Assembly (NCBI RefSeq): GCF_008271805.1
Contig: NZ_VSRY01000145.1
Span: 1 to 64,000 of the forward strand
Reading direction: 5' to 3'
DNA length: 64,000 nucleotides
DNA from: Streptomyces sp. TRM49041
GTDB taxonomy: Bacteria; Actinomycetota; Actinomycetes; Streptomycetales; Streptomycetaceae
Shown here: in pieces, positions 44,593-53,492 of the stretch
Layout of the letters: each line of letters starts with the position of its first letter
How positions within the stretch are numbered: the stretch's first letter is position 1
Program-made: the position numbers and the translations under genes
Notes under the pieces: generated by a model
Told to the model about the DNA's origin: nothing
Database searches by the model: none
The model's input: only the letters and a program-made list of their open reading frames with translations

Positions 44593-47500
44593 ATGTTCGA
44601 CTTGAGCGCGCCGATCCTGGCCACCTTCGTCGTCTATGTGGCAGCCATGATCGGAGTGGGCATCTGGGCATACACCCGCACCCACACCTTCGCCGACTTC
44701 GCCCTTGGCGGCCGTAGGCTCAGCGCTCCGGTCGCCGCCCTCTCCGCGGGTGCCAGCGACATGTCGGGCTGGCTGTTCCTGGCGCTTCCCGGAGCCGTGT
44801 ACGCGGCCGGCATCGGCGCCAGCTGGATCGCCGTCGGCCTGGCGGTCGGCACCTACCTCAACTGGCGCTTCGTCGCGCCGAGGCTGCGCACCTACACCGA
44901 GCGCGCCGGTAACGCCGTGAGCCTGTCGGCCTACCTGGAGGAACGGTTCGAGGACCGCACCCGGCTTCTCCGTACGGTCTCGGCGCTGGTCACCGTCGTC
45001 TTCTTCACCGTCTACCTCGCCAGCGGGCTGGTGGCCGGCGGACTGTTGTTCGAGTCCGTCTTCAATGTCGACTTCGAGCTCGCGGTGGTCCTCACCGCTC
45101 TGGTCATCGCGGTCTATTCGTGCCTCGGCGGCTTCCTGGCCGTGAGCCACACCCATGTGATGCAGGGCGTACTGATGTTCGTCGCCCTGCTGGTGCTTCC
45201 CGTGATCGGCATCTGGATGCTCGGGGGCTTCGGGGCGCTGGGCGACGCGCTCGACGACGAGACCCCCACACTGCGGGACATGGGGGCGGAGGCCGTCTTC
45301 GCCGACGGCCAGTGGTCGGCAGGCGGGCCGCTCGGCGCCGTCGCGATCGTTTCGCTGCTCGCCTGGGGCCTCGGCTATTTCGGTCAGCCGCACATCCTGG
45401 CCCGCTTCATGGGCATCCGCAGCACCCGCGCCATCCCCGCGGCCCGGCGTATCGGAACAGGCTGGGTGGTCGTCGTGCTCGCCGGGGCCGCACTCGTCGG
45501 CCTCGTGGGAATCGGGCAGCTCGACACGCCGCTCGGCAACCCGGAGACCGTGTACCTCGCTCTGAGCCAGACACTGCTCGATCCCTGGGTCGCCGGCGTG
45601 TTCCTGATCGCCGTACTGGCCGCGATCATGTCGACCGCGGACAGTCAGCTTCTCGTGTCCTCCGTCGCCCTCACGGAGGACTTCTACCGGGCGTTCCTCA
45701 GGCGGGAGGCGTCGGACAGGGCGCTGGTCTGGGTGGGTCGCGCCTCCGTGGTGGCGGTGACCCTGGTCGCCTGCGTGATCGCGCTCGGGGCGGACGGGGT
45801 GCTCAGCATCGTCGCCTATGCCTGGGCGGGCTTCGGCGCCGCCTTCGGGCCGGTCGTCCTGCTCTCGCTGTACTGGCCTCGCATGACCTGGGCGGGGGCC
45901 ATGGCCGGAATCGTGTCCGGCGCGGCCACGGTGCTCCTCTGGGACGAGATCAATCCGCTCCTCGGACCGCTGGAGTCGGGCATCTACGAGATGGTCCCGG
46001 GCGTGCTGGTCGCCACCGTCGCCGCACTGCTCGGTGGCCGGTTCGTCGGCCGGCCACCGGAACGGGCGTTCTGGCGGATGCCGGGAGGCGGGGGGAGCCG
46101 GCTGATGCTGGAGCCGTTCCTCGCACAGGCTCCGGTCGGCGTGGCCGTCCTGGACACCGACCTGCGGTACGTCTGGGTGAACGAACTGCTGGAGCGTCTG
46201 CTCCCCCTCGACCGACGGCTGGGCCGGCAGGTGAGCGAAGTGCTGCCGAGGGATGAGGCTGAGGCGTTCGAGAAGAGGATGCGGGCGGTCCTGGAGACCG
46301 GGGCTCCGGTGCTGGACTACGAGTTCCGCGGAATCGACTACGAGGATCCCGGCAAGAAGCGCGCGTACTCGGCCTCCTTCTTCGTGATGAGGGACCGACA
46401 CGGTCGGCATGTGGGCATCTGGTACATGCTCATCGACGTCACCGAGCGCTGGCGGGCCCAGGAACGCCTGGCGCTGCTCAACGAGGCCGGCGGGCGCATC
46501 GGGCGCACGCTGGACGTGACGGTGACCGCACAGGAACTGGCCGACGACACCGTGCCGTCCCTCGCCGACTACGTGGCCGTCGACCTCCTGGAATCCGTGA
46601 TGAGCGGCGAGGAACCGGCTCCAGGGCCGGTGAGCGGCACGCCCGTCCTGCATCGTGCGGGGCAGAAGTCGGTGCGCGAGGGCCCGCCGGTGACGAGCCC
46701 GGCCGTGGGGGAACCGGTCTCGCGGGGGCCCTCGTCGCCCGTGGCCCGCTGCCTGCTGGAGGGCCGCACGGTGGTGGAACCGGTCCCGGACGGCCCCACC
46801 GGCGACCGGGTGGCCGAGAAGCCGTCCCTGGACGCCGCCATCCGCGACTTCGAGCTGCCCTCGGTGATGGCGGTCCCGGTGAAGGCTCGTGGTGTCACCC
46901 TGGGCGCGGCCACGTTCGTCCGGTCCCGGCGGCTGGGCCCCTTCGAGGACGACGACGTACGTCTCGTCGAGGAACTCGTCTCCCGCGCGGCGCTGTGTGT
47001 CGACAACGCGCGCCGCTTCACCCGCGAGCGCACCGCGGCCCGCTCGATGCAGAGCTACCTCCTGCCCCAGGAGCTGACGGGAGGATCCGCTCTGGAGGTC
47101 GCCTCGTGGTACTTCCCGGCGGACGCGCCGAGCGGTGTGGGGGGCGACTGGTTCGACGTGATCCCGCTCTCCGGGACGCGGGTCGCCCTGGTCGTCGGGG
47201 ACGTCGTCGGACATGGCATCAACGCCGCCGCGACCATGGGGCGCCTGCGCACGGCGGTGCGTACGCTCGCCCATCTGGACCTTCCTCCCGACGAGCTGCT
47301 GGCCCGTCTGGACGACCTCGTCATCGGCCTGATGGAGGCGCAGAGCAGCGGCGGGCCCGCGGGGGCCGAGAACGACAACGTGGGCGGCGCGCTCATGGGA
47401 GCCACCTGCCTGTACGCCGTGTACGACCCGGTCGGCAGGCAGTGCACGCTGGCCAGGGCGGGGCACCTGCCGCCCGCGATCGTCGGCCCGGACGGCACCG

Positions 47501-48174
47501 TCGACTTCCCCGACCTGCCCGCCGGACCGCCGCTCGGCCTCGGGTCCCTGCCCTTCGAGTCCGCCGAGCTGGAGCTGGCCGAGGGCAGTCTGATCGCCCT
47601 CTACACCGACGGCCTCATCGAGACCCGCGACCGGGACGTCGACGTCGGGCTGTCCCGCTTGGCCGACGTCCTCGCGACGCCCGGGGCGTCGCTGCGGGAG
47701 ACCGGCGGCAATGTGATCGACGCCCTGCTGACCGGTCCGCCGTCCGACGATGTCGCCCTGCTCCTCGCCCGGACCCACGTCCTGGGCTCGAACCAGGTGG
47801 CGTCCTGGGACCTGCCCGTCGATCCGGCCGCCGTCGGGCACGCCCGCAACCTCGCGTGCGGGCAGCTGTCCGACTGGGGGATGGACGACCTGATGTTCAC
47901 CACGGAACTGATCGTCAGCGAACTCGTCACCAACGCCATCCGTCACGCGACCGGGCCGATCTGTCTGCGCGTGATCCGTGACCGCGCCCTGATCTGCGAG
48001 GTTTCCGACGCCAGCAGTACCTCACCGCGCCTGCGCCACGCCAGGACCACGGACGAGGGAGGGCGCGGGCTGCTGATCGTCGCACAGCTCGCCCGACGCT
48101 GGGGCACTCGCTACACGAGGACCGGCAAGATCATCTGGACGGAACAGGCTCTTCCCGCCGAAACGGACGCATGA
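44593..48174 (+). CDS. Na+/solute symporter-PAS-GAF-PP2C-HATPase fusion
   Basis: A single 1193-residue frame. Residues 1-490 are a PutP-like SSS permease with about 13 helices, including YTRTHTFADFALGGRRLSAP and the sodium-site helix LAAIMSTADSQLLVSS. Residues about 505-620 are PAS, 625-800 GAF and 830-1050 a SpoIIE-type PP2C domain (GVGGDWFDV, VGDVVGHG, YTDGLIE, SDDVALL). Residues 1065-1185 are an RsbW-like kinase domain (SELVTNAIRHA, DEGGRGLLIV). All catalytic motifs look intact. An in-frame ATG at 46105 (residue 505) has GGGGGGAG 7 nt upstream, so a separate soluble PAS-GAF-PP2C-HATPase protein could also be made. The design recalls transporter-kinases such as CbrA but with partner-switching outputs. 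Confidence 0.84.
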   Translation: MFDLSAPILATFVVYVAAMIGVGIWAYTRTHTFADFALGGRRLSAPVAALSAGASDMSGWLFLALPGAVYAAGIGASWIAVGLAVGTYLNWRFVAPRLRTYTERAGNAVSLSAYLEERFEDRTRLLRTVSALVTVVFFTVYLASGLVAGGLLFESVFNVDFELAVVLTALVIAVYSCLGGFLAVSHTHVMQGVLMFVALLVLPVIGIWMLGGFGALGDALDDETPTLRDMGAEAVFADGQWSAGGPLGAVAIVSLLAWGLGYFGQPHILARFMGIRSTRAIPAARRIGTGWVVVVLAGAALVGLVGIGQLDTPLGNPETVYLALSQTLLDPWVAGVFLIAVLAAIMSTADSQLLVSSVALTEDFYRAFLRREASDRALVWVGRASVVAVTLVACVIALGADGVLSIVAYAWAGFGAAFGPVVLLSLYWPRMTWAGAMAGIVSGAATVLLWDEINPLLGPLESGIYEMVPGVLVATVAALLGGRFVGRPPERAFWRMPGGGGSRLMLEPFLAQAPVGVAVLDTDLRYVWVNELLERLLPLDRRLGRQVSEVLPRDEAEAFEKRMRAVLETGAPVLDYEFRGIDYEDPGKKRAYSASFFVMRDRHGRHVGIWYMLIDVTERWRAQERLALLNEAGGRIGRTLDVTVTAQELADDTVPSLADYVAVDLLESVMSGEEPAPGPVSGTPVLHRAGQKSVREGPPVTSPAVGEPVSRGPSSPVARCLLEGRTVVEPVPDGPTGDRVAEKPSLDAAIRDFELPSVMAVPVKARGVTLGAATFVRSRRLGPFEDDDVRLVEELVSRAALCVDNARRFTRERTAARSMQSYLLPQELTGGSALEVASWYFPADAPSGVGGDWFDVIPLSGTRVALVVGDVVGHGINAAATMGRLRTAVRTLAHLDLPPDELLARLDDLVIGLMEAQSSGGPAGAENDNVGGALMGATCLYAVYDPVGRQCTLARAGHLPPAIVGPDGTVDFPDLPAGPPLGLGSLPFESAELELAEGSLIALYTDGLIETRDRDVDVGLSRLADVLATPGASLRETGGNVIDALLTGPPSDDVALLLARTHVLGSNQVASWDLPVDPAAVGHARNLACGQLSDWGMDDLMFTTELIVSELVTNAIRHATGPICLRVIRDRALICEVSDASSTSPRLRHARTTDEGGRGLLIVAQLARRWGTRYTRTGKIIWTEQALPAETDA

Positions 48175-48400
48175 GCCCGGGTCCCGCCGGGTGTGAGGCG
48201 CACGGCCTGGGTGCAACCATGGCCGGGGCGTTCCGCCTCCGAACCCCTCCGAGCCCGATGCGGCTCCGGCCGCAGACCCCGAGACAGGCGCTCGCGGCAT
48301 GTGGAAGTTCTCCCGGACCGCACCCGCCACGGCGTCGGCGAGCAGGTCGTCGTCTTTCCGCCGGTCACCGGCGACACGCCGCCCGGCACGCTCGGTCACG

Positions 48401-48829
48401 TCACCTCACGACCACGTCTGCCCACCGACTGGTCCCGTCGGCGCGCTCTCGCACGCCGCACCTGGCGGACAGCGCCATGACGATGCCGATGCCTCGGCCG
48501 TGCTCGTCCGGGTCGAGCCCGGGAGCCGGCTGGCCGGCCGGAGTCGCGGGTCCCGCGTCCGTCACCTCGACGCGTACGGCTCCGAGCCCGTCCACCAGGA
48601 CCTGCGACAGCCGCAGCGTCGCGGGCGGCAGGGCGTGGACGAGCGCATTGGTGAGCAGCTCCGAGGCCAGCAGGAGCACGTCATCGGCGACGTCCGCGGA
48701 CAGGCGCCAGTCGGTGAGGACCGCACGCACGCGCCGACGCGTGATCGAGGCGGCCCCGGGGGCGTGTGGCAGCGGGAAGACGTGCATGACGTCTTCGGGA
48801 ACCGCTGCGCTGAGCTGCGCCACTGTCAT
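48401..48829 (-). CDS. RsbW-like anti-sigma factor kinase / HATPase domain protein
   Basis: A 142-residue GHKL ATPase with N-box LASELLTNALVHAL, G1 box VEVTDAGPATPA and G2 box DEHGRGIGIVMAL. In Streptomyces such small proteins bind sigma factors or phosphorylate STAS antagonists. GGAGGAGGAGGG precedes the ATG at 48829. It is convergent with the symporter-phosphatase gene; the 226 bp between them show nothing recognisable. It may be a partner of the two phosphatases encoded just upstream. Confidence 0.85.
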   Translation of the reverse strand: MTVAQLSAAVPEDVMHVFPLPHAPGAASITRRRVRAVLTDWRLSADVADDVLLLASELLTNALVHALPPATLRLSQVLVDGLGAVRVEVTDAGPATPAGQPAPGLDPDEHGRGIGIVMALSARCGVRERADGTSRWADVVVR

Positions 48830-48964
48830 GGCCCTCCTCCTCCGGGAGCGCTGCCGGCCGGAGGCCGGGCGTGATGAAACGCTAAGGAGGGCGCGGCGGT
48901 CGGTCAATGAACAGCGGTCGGCATTACCGAACGCAGGTCCTGAGCCGGAGTCGAAGACTCGGAC

Positions 48965-48970
48965 TAGGAT
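48965..48970 (+). promoter_or_regulatory. Candidate -10 box of the gylR-like gene
   Basis: TAGGAT lies only 6 bases before the ATG at 48977, so transcription would start at or next to the start codon and give a leaderless mRNA. GAGTCGAAGACTC, a 5-bp inverted repeat with a 3-nt loop, sits just upstream (about 48947-48960) and could be the regulator's own operator. No good -35 is visible. Confidence 0.4.
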
Positions 48971-48976
48971 CGTTCT

Positions 48977-49744
48977 ATGGTCGGCCCGGTCCAGTCCATA
49001 GAACGGGCGGCGGCGATCCTGCGTCTGCTCGCCACCGGTCCCCGCAGGCTGGGACTGGGCGAGGTGGCGTCGTCGCTCGGACTGGCCAAAGGCACCGCCC
49101 ACGGCATTCTCCGCACCCTGCAGCACGTGGACTTCGTGGAGCAGGACGCGGCCACCGGGAAGTACCAGCTCGGAGCGGCCCTGCTCCATCTCGGTACCAG
49201 CTACCTCGACGTCAACGAGCTGCGGTCGCGCTCCATCAACTGGGCCGACGCCCTGGCCGCCCGCAGTGGGGAGCCCGTCCGCCTGGGCACCCCCCTGGAG
49301 GGGAAGGTGCTCATCGTGCACCATGTCTTCCGGCCGGACGACAGCCTGCAGACCCTGGACGTGGGCGCGCTGCTGCCGCTGCACGCCTCCTCGCTCGGCA
49401 AGGTCCTGCTGGCCTTCGGGGCCGCACCCGTCGAGCCGTTGCTGAAGGCCGGACTGGAGGCGTACACCCGGCACACCCTGGTACTCCCCGAGGAGCTCAA
49501 CCGGGCGCTCGGCGAGATCCGAGAGGTCGGCTGGGGCTCCGAGGTGCAGGAGATGAGCATGGGCGACGCCGGAATCGCCGCACCGATCCGGGGTCAGGGC
49601 GGTCTCGTGGTGGGCGCGATCGGCATATCCGGGCCGGTCGAGCGGATCTGCGACGCGGGAGGACAGCCCCGACCGGCCCTGATCACCTTGCTCCGGGAAG
49701 CCGCACGGGCGATCTCCAGAGACCTGGGCGCGGCCCGCTGGTAG
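48977..49744 (+). CDS. IclR family regulator, GylR-like
   Basis: A 255-residue regulator with an N-terminal winged helix (VQSIERAAAILRLLATGPRR, then EVASSLGLAKGTAHGILRTL) and a C-terminal IclR effector domain (GTPLEGKVLIVHHVFRPDD, LPLHASSLGKVLLAF). Sequence and position immediately before glycerol kinase match GylR, the glycerol-operon repressor of Streptomyces. The ATG at 48977 has no ribosome binding site, consistent with leaderless translation. The gap to the kinase gene is 41 bp. Confidence 0.86.
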   Translation: MVGPVQSIERAAAILRLLATGPRRLGLGEVASSLGLAKGTAHGILRTLQHVDFVEQDAATGKYQLGAALLHLGTSYLDVNELRSRSINWADALAARSGEPVRLGTPLEGKVLIVHHVFRPDDSLQTLDVGALLPLHASSLGKVLLAFGAAPVEPLLKAGLEAYTRHTLVLPEELNRALGEIREVGWGSEVQEMSMGDAGIAAPIRGQGGLVVGAIGISGPVERICDAGGQPRPALITLLREAARAISRDLGAARW

Positions 49745-49785
49745 GCACCCGCGGCACCGCGACACATCGGAAGGCAGGTCCGATC

Positions 49786-51300
49786 ATGGTTGCACGGTAT
49801 GTGATGTCCATCGACCAGGGCACCACCTCCACTCGATGCATCCTGTTCGACCACAGCGGGCGGCTGGTGTCGGTCGCCCAGCGAGAGCATCGCCAGTACT
49901 TTCCCCAGCCGGGATGGGTCGAGCACGACGCTGTCGAGATCTGGCGCAACCTGCAGCGCGTGGTGCCCGAGGCGCTGTCCCACGTCGGCGTGGACGCGGG
50001 GCAGATCGCCGCCATCGGGATCGCCAACCAGCGGGAGACGACCGTGCTCTGGGACCGGCGCACCGGTGCGCCGCTGGGAAAGGCGATCGTCTGGCAGGAC
50101 ACCCGCACCGCGCCGCTCGTCGACGATCTGAGGAACCGGCCCGGGGACGAGTTCTTCCTCGAACGCTGCTGCCTGCCACCCTCGACCTACTTCTCCGCGC
50201 CCCGGATCCGATGGTTGTTCGATCACGTCGACGGGCTGGAGCAGCGTGCCCGGGACGGCGAGGTGCTGTTCGGCACGATGGAGAGCTGGCTGATCTGGAA
50301 CCTCACCGGTGGCAGGGCCGGCGGCCTGCACATCACCGACGCCACCAATGCCAGCCGCACCATGCTCATCAACATGCGGTCACTGACGTGGGACGGCGAG
50401 CTCATGGAGTTCTTCGGAGTCCCGCGCCAGATGCTGCCGGAGATCCGGCCCTCGGCCGAGAACTACGGCGAGGCCCGTTCCGTGCTCCCGGGAGTGCCGA
50501 TCACTGCCGCCCTCGGCGACCAGCAGGCGGCCCTGTTCGGGCAGACCTGCTTCTCGCCCGGCGAGGCGAAGTGCACCTACGGGACCGGCAGTTTCCTGCT
50601 GATGAACACCGGCACCGACGTGGTCCGCTCCCGGCACGGGCTCCTCACCACCGTCGCCTACAAGATCGCGGACCAGCCGGCGGTCTACGCCCTGGAAGGG
50701 CCGATCGCCGTCACCGGCTCGCTGGTCCAGTGGTTCCGCGACCGACTGGGTCTGATCAACAGCGCACCCGAGATAGAGACCCTGGCGCGCACCGTCGAGG
50801 ACAACGGCGGCTGCTACATCGTCCCCGCGTTCTCCGGTCTGTTCGCACCCCACTGGAGAAGCGACGCCCGCGGCGTCATCGTCGGCCTCACCTCGTACAT
50901 CACCAAGGGCCACCTGGCCCGAGCGGTCCTGGAGGCCACCGGCTGGCAGACACGCGAGGTCGTCGACGCCATGAACGCCGATTCCGCGATCGCCCTGAAA
51001 CAGCTCAAGGTGGACGGGGGCATGACCTCCGACAACCTGCTCATGCAGTTCCTGGCCGACGTGCTCGACGTTCCCGTCGTACGGCCCCTGGTCGCCGAGA
51101 CGGTCTCGCTCGGCGCCGCCTACGCCGCCGGCCTCGCGGCCGACTACTGGCCCGACATGGAGGTCCTGCGCCGCAACTGGCACCGTGCCGCCCAGTGGCT
51201 GCCGGCCATGGATCCCGAACGGCGGGAGAGCGAATACGGCTGCTGGCAACGGGCCGTCGAGCGGTCCCTGGGGTGGATCCAACCGCCGAACCGGTCATGA
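49786..51300 (+). CDS. glpK: Glycerol kinase
   Basis: The 504-residue FGGY-family kinase that phosphorylates glycerol to sn-glycerol 3-phosphate. SIDQGTTSTRCILFD is the ATP-binding N-terminus. IANQRETTVLWDRRTG, the IVWQDTRT stretch, GTGSFLLMNTG and LKVDGGMTSDNLLMQF are characteristic. Length is standard. AAGG lies about 12 bases upstream of the ATG at 49786. The usual Streptomyces neighbours glpF (glycerol facilitator) and glpD (glycerol-3-phosphate dehydrogenase) are missing from this locus, so this is probably a second or rearranged copy. Confidence 0.93.
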   Translation: MVARYVMSIDQGTTSTRCILFDHSGRLVSVAQREHRQYFPQPGWVEHDAVEIWRNLQRVVPEALSHVGVDAGQIAAIGIANQRETTVLWDRRTGAPLGKAIVWQDTRTAPLVDDLRNRPGDEFFLERCCLPPSTYFSAPRIRWLFDHVDGLEQRARDGEVLFGTMESWLIWNLTGGRAGGLHITDATNASRTMLINMRSLTWDGELMEFFGVPRQMLPEIRPSAENYGEARSVLPGVPITAALGDQQAALFGQTCFSPGEAKCTYGTGSFLLMNTGTDVVRSRHGLLTTVAYKIADQPAVYALEGPIAVTGSLVQWFRDRLGLINSAPEIETLARTVEDNGGCYIVPAFSGLFAPHWRSDARGVIVGLTSYITKGHLARAVLEATGWQTREVVDAMNADSAIALKQLKVDGGMTSDNLLMQFLADVLDVPVVRPLVAETVSLGAAYAAGLAADYWPDMEVLRRNWHRAAQWLPAMDPERRESEYGCWQRAVERSLGWIQPPNRS

Positions 51301-51590
51301 AACCCCGCCCCTGCCGCCGGTCGCCCCGCACATCCGTCTGCCGGACGCCGCGGCCGGCGATGGCGAGGCCGTCGGGGTCCTGGACCGCGGCTTTGGCGGC
51401 CTCCTTGCCCTGCTCCAGCATGATGTGCGGCGGGATGGGGGCAGCCATTCGGAGTACGGGAACGACGTGCCCACCATGAGGAGGGTGTCGCAGCCGCGGA
51501 TCATGTTGTCGCTGGCCTTGCTGCCGAGGAGGCCGATCGGACCGGTCACGAACGGCAGGTCGTCGGGGAGGACCTGTACACGCGGTCGCC
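51301..51590 (-). pseudogene. Remnant of a pyruvate dehydrogenase/oxidase (PoxB-like)
   Basis: On the minus strand QVLPDDLPFVTGPIGLLGSK continues to CDTLLMVGTSFPYSEW, which is the central domain of PoxB-type ThDP enzymes. Near 51445 the sequence switches frame to MAAPIPPHIMLEQGKEAAKA, the C-terminal tail of the same family. Several hundred residues between these are gone, and so is the N-terminus. The piece is therefore an internally deleted, frameshifted pseudogene. An 8-C run marks its upstream edge near 51590. Confidence 0.72.
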
Positions 51591-51915
51591 CCCCCCATCC
51601 GCGCAGGGGGAGAAAAGGCCCGCGCGGTGCCTCGGCTGCTCGACGGCGAAATCGTCAACCAGCCGTCGCTGACGCGGACGCGCCGCACCCTCCCGGTCCG
51701 CGCCCTGGACGGAACGACGACGGTTGAGGCAGTTTCCGAGGCCACGACGCCACGGTCTGAAGGCCGGCGCGATATCCCTGACCCGGGCCGACGGCAAGCG
51801 ACAGATGTCCGTCGCGGTCAACCTCGTGCGGTGGAACAAGCCGGACCCCTCGGGGAAGTCGCGGCACCACTCCATCGACAACGCGCTGTCGACGCTGTAC
51901 CAGCAGGCGATGTGC
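51591..51915. other. Unassigned stretch between a pseudogene and a lipase gene
   Basis: A plus-strand frame starting at 51724 reads ADGKRQMSVAVNLVRWNKPD and looks protein-like for about 60 codons, then runs antisense through the phospholipase gene. I do not recognise it and it has no ribosome binding site. It may be another decayed fragment. Confidence 0.35.
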
Positions 51916-52434
51916 TCAGAAGAACGAGCTGTCGCCACCGAACTGAACAGCCGTGTAGTACGCCTCGGCAGCGTTGACGCAGCTGAGGTGGGACATCGGA
52001 AGGCGATAGGTGTCGTCGCAGATGTGGCGCATCTCGGTGCGGAACCGCCCGTCGATCCAGTTCTTCGTCTCGCGTGTCGGGCTGAGCTTCAGCTCATGCC
52101 TTCCGCCGTAGTTCCGGTAGCCGAAGTCATGCTGCGCACAGGCGGGCCGGAACACCTCGACGTAGGGCGCGTTGCCCGTGGGAGCGGAGCAGCCGTCGTT
52201 CGTCCAGTTGAACGGTGGGATGCGCGGGGTCTCGGCGAACTCCCGGTAGGTGAGGTTCATGATGGAGTCGGCCTGCTCTCGCAGTGTCGGCTCCACCGCC
52301 GCGGATGCGGAGACCATGGCCGGGGTGTTGGTGCCGACGGCCGAGGCTGTGCCGGCGCCGGCGACGGATCCGCCGAAGGCGCCTGCCGCCAGGAAGGCCA
52401 GAGCGGCAGTGGTCGTCGAGAGCTTCGTACGCAT
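51916..52434 (-). CDS. Secreted bacterial phospholipase A2
   Basis: A 172-residue protein with a signal peptide (MRTKLSTTTAALAFLAAGAF, cleavage probably after TASA) and a mature domain of about 130 residues. The catalytic motif PACAQHDFGYRNYG holds the His-Asp dyad of prokaryotic PLA2. Four cysteines (two in NDGCSAP and PACAQHD, two later in RHICDDT and SHLSCVN) fit the family's two disulfides. AAGGAG precedes the ATG at 52434. It should release fatty acids from the sn-2 position of phospholipids outside the cell, with calcium. Confidence 0.87.
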   Translation of the reverse strand: MRTKLSTTTAALAFLAAGAFGGSVAGAGTASAVGTNTPAMVSASAAVEPTLREQADSIMNLTYREFAETPRIPPFNWTNDGCSAPTGNAPYVEVFRPACAQHDFGYRNYGGRHELKLSPTRETKNWIDGRFRTEMRHICDDTYRLPMSHLSCVNAAEAYYTAVQFGGDSSFF

Positions 52435-52961
52435 GCGTTCTCCTTGCCTGGGCTTACTGGGCAGCCATCTCCACAGCAGGGAACGAAGCAACCGACGACC
52501 GGTTATTCAAGATCACCCGACTAGTGCAAGGCCTCGGCGGCGAAGCTTCGGTCTGGGCTCGATCTTCTTCGTGCGGTATGAAACTGTCTGGTTGTGTCAG
52601 AGGGGATGAGCGGGTTGCAGGCGGCCTTGGCTGACGCTTCATCACCTTGCTCTCGGCAGGGCGAGAGAGTGGGCCTCCAGCGCATGACCATCCGCCCGGC
52701 TCCGGCCGGGGGGCGGCGAGCTGCGCGGCGGGCGGCCGGTGCGGCACCGGACGTGTCGGTGGTGCGGTCCTCGGTCACCGGGTGTCGTCGTCGCACCAGG
52801 ACGCTGCGAACCTGATCAGCACCTCGCTCGCGGGGCCGAGGAGGCCAGGACGTGGGACGTCGAGGTATGCGTCGCCGGACTGCCGGCAGGCCGGACGGCA
52901 TGCCGGACCATCGGTCGCGCTGATGGGTGCAGCGGGGGACGCGGGGCCGCGATGCACCCGT
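52435..52961. other. Intergenic region without a supported gene
   Basis: Frames in this 527-bp stretch are Arg/Pro-rich shadows with no family resemblance. It should contain the phospholipase promoter on the minus strand and the 3' end of the CstR-like transcript. The pair GGGTGCA/TGCACCC around 52925-52963 could be a loose terminator hairpin. Confidence 0.4.
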
Positions 52962-53249
52962 TCAGGCCAGGGACAGAAACAGCTTCTCCAGCCGGGCGCG
53001 CATCTCCTCCGTGTCCTCGCCGTCCTTGCGGCCGGATTCGATGTCTGTCACGCACTGCTGCAGGCCGGTGGCGATGATGGTGAAACCTGCCCGGTCGAGT
53101 GCCCGTGAGGCAGCGGCGAGCTGTGTGACGACGTCCTCGCAGTCGCGTCCCTCCTCGATCATCCGGATGACACCGGAAATCTGGCCCTGCGCGCGGCGCA
53201 ACCGGTTGAGAACGGCCTTCAGGTCCGCCCCCACGAGTTCCACTTCCAC
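52962..53249 (-). CDS. CsoR/CstR family repressor, probably a persulfide sensor
   Basis: A 95-residue all-helical repressor (LKAVLNRLRRAQGQISGVIR). Two cysteines, Cys37 and Cys66, lie 29 residues apart, as in CsoR and CstR. The copper-site His four residues before the second Cys is Gly here (ATGLQQC), so copper binding is unlikely and a CstR-like di-/trisulfide sensor is more probable. I chose the GTG at 53249 because GGAG lies 5 nt upstream; a GTG two codons earlier abuts that site. An ATACCCC-N2-GGGGTAT palindrome lies 17 nt upstream, and close matches precede thioredoxin, rhodanese and MBL genes downstream, defining its likely regulon. Confidence 0.86.
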   Translation of the reverse strand: MEVELVGADLKAVLNRLRRAQGQISGVIRMIEEGRDCEDVVTQLAAASRALDRAGFTIIATGLQQCVTDIESGRKDGEDTEEMRARLEKLFLSLA

Positions 53250-53265
53250 GATCACTCCTTCATAA

Positions 53266-53281
53266 ATACCCCTTGGGGTAT
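53266..53281. promoter_or_regulatory. CstR-type operator upstream of the repressor gene
   Basis: ATACCCCTTGGGGTAT: perfect 7-bp arms with a 2-nt centre, 17 nt before the repressor start. It is the G-tract palindrome typical of CsoR-family operators and suggests autoregulation. Confidence 0.85.
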
Positions 53282-53314
53282 CTTACGTCCGGATTGGGGC
53301 GAGGTCGACCATTG

Positions 53315-53410
53315 AAGCTCCGCCATCTTGAAGTGGCTGGTCAGCGGGGTGGCGTGACCTCATTTCGGGGTGCTCGTGCTGGTCGTGGGCGGCAGTCTGT
53401 GTTGTAGATC
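53315..53410 (+). repeat. Left 96-bp terminal inverted repeat
   Basis: It starts AAGCTCCGCCATCTTGAAGT and ends GTTGTAGATC. It matches the reverse complement of 55194-55289 without gaps at about 85 of 96 positions. The stretch 53373-53409 contains the identical core. Confidence 0.88.
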
Positions 53411-53492
53411 GTCCGGCGGGGTGGTTTTGCCGATGAGTTCACCGTCCTCGAACGGTCTACCCAGCGACACGACCGTTCTCGACAGGAGTGCC

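Noticed and set aside
44524..47946. A 1140-codon minus-strand frame across the symporter-phosphatase gene
   Set aside because: Shadow frame: Gly/Gln/Asp-rich low complexity, no domain, opposite to a gene with intact motifs.
51724..52524. Plus-strand frame running through the phospholipase gene
   Set aside because: No ribosome binding site; most of it is antisense to a secreted PLA2 with intact catalytic motif. Only the first 60 codons look protein-like, and no family was recognised.
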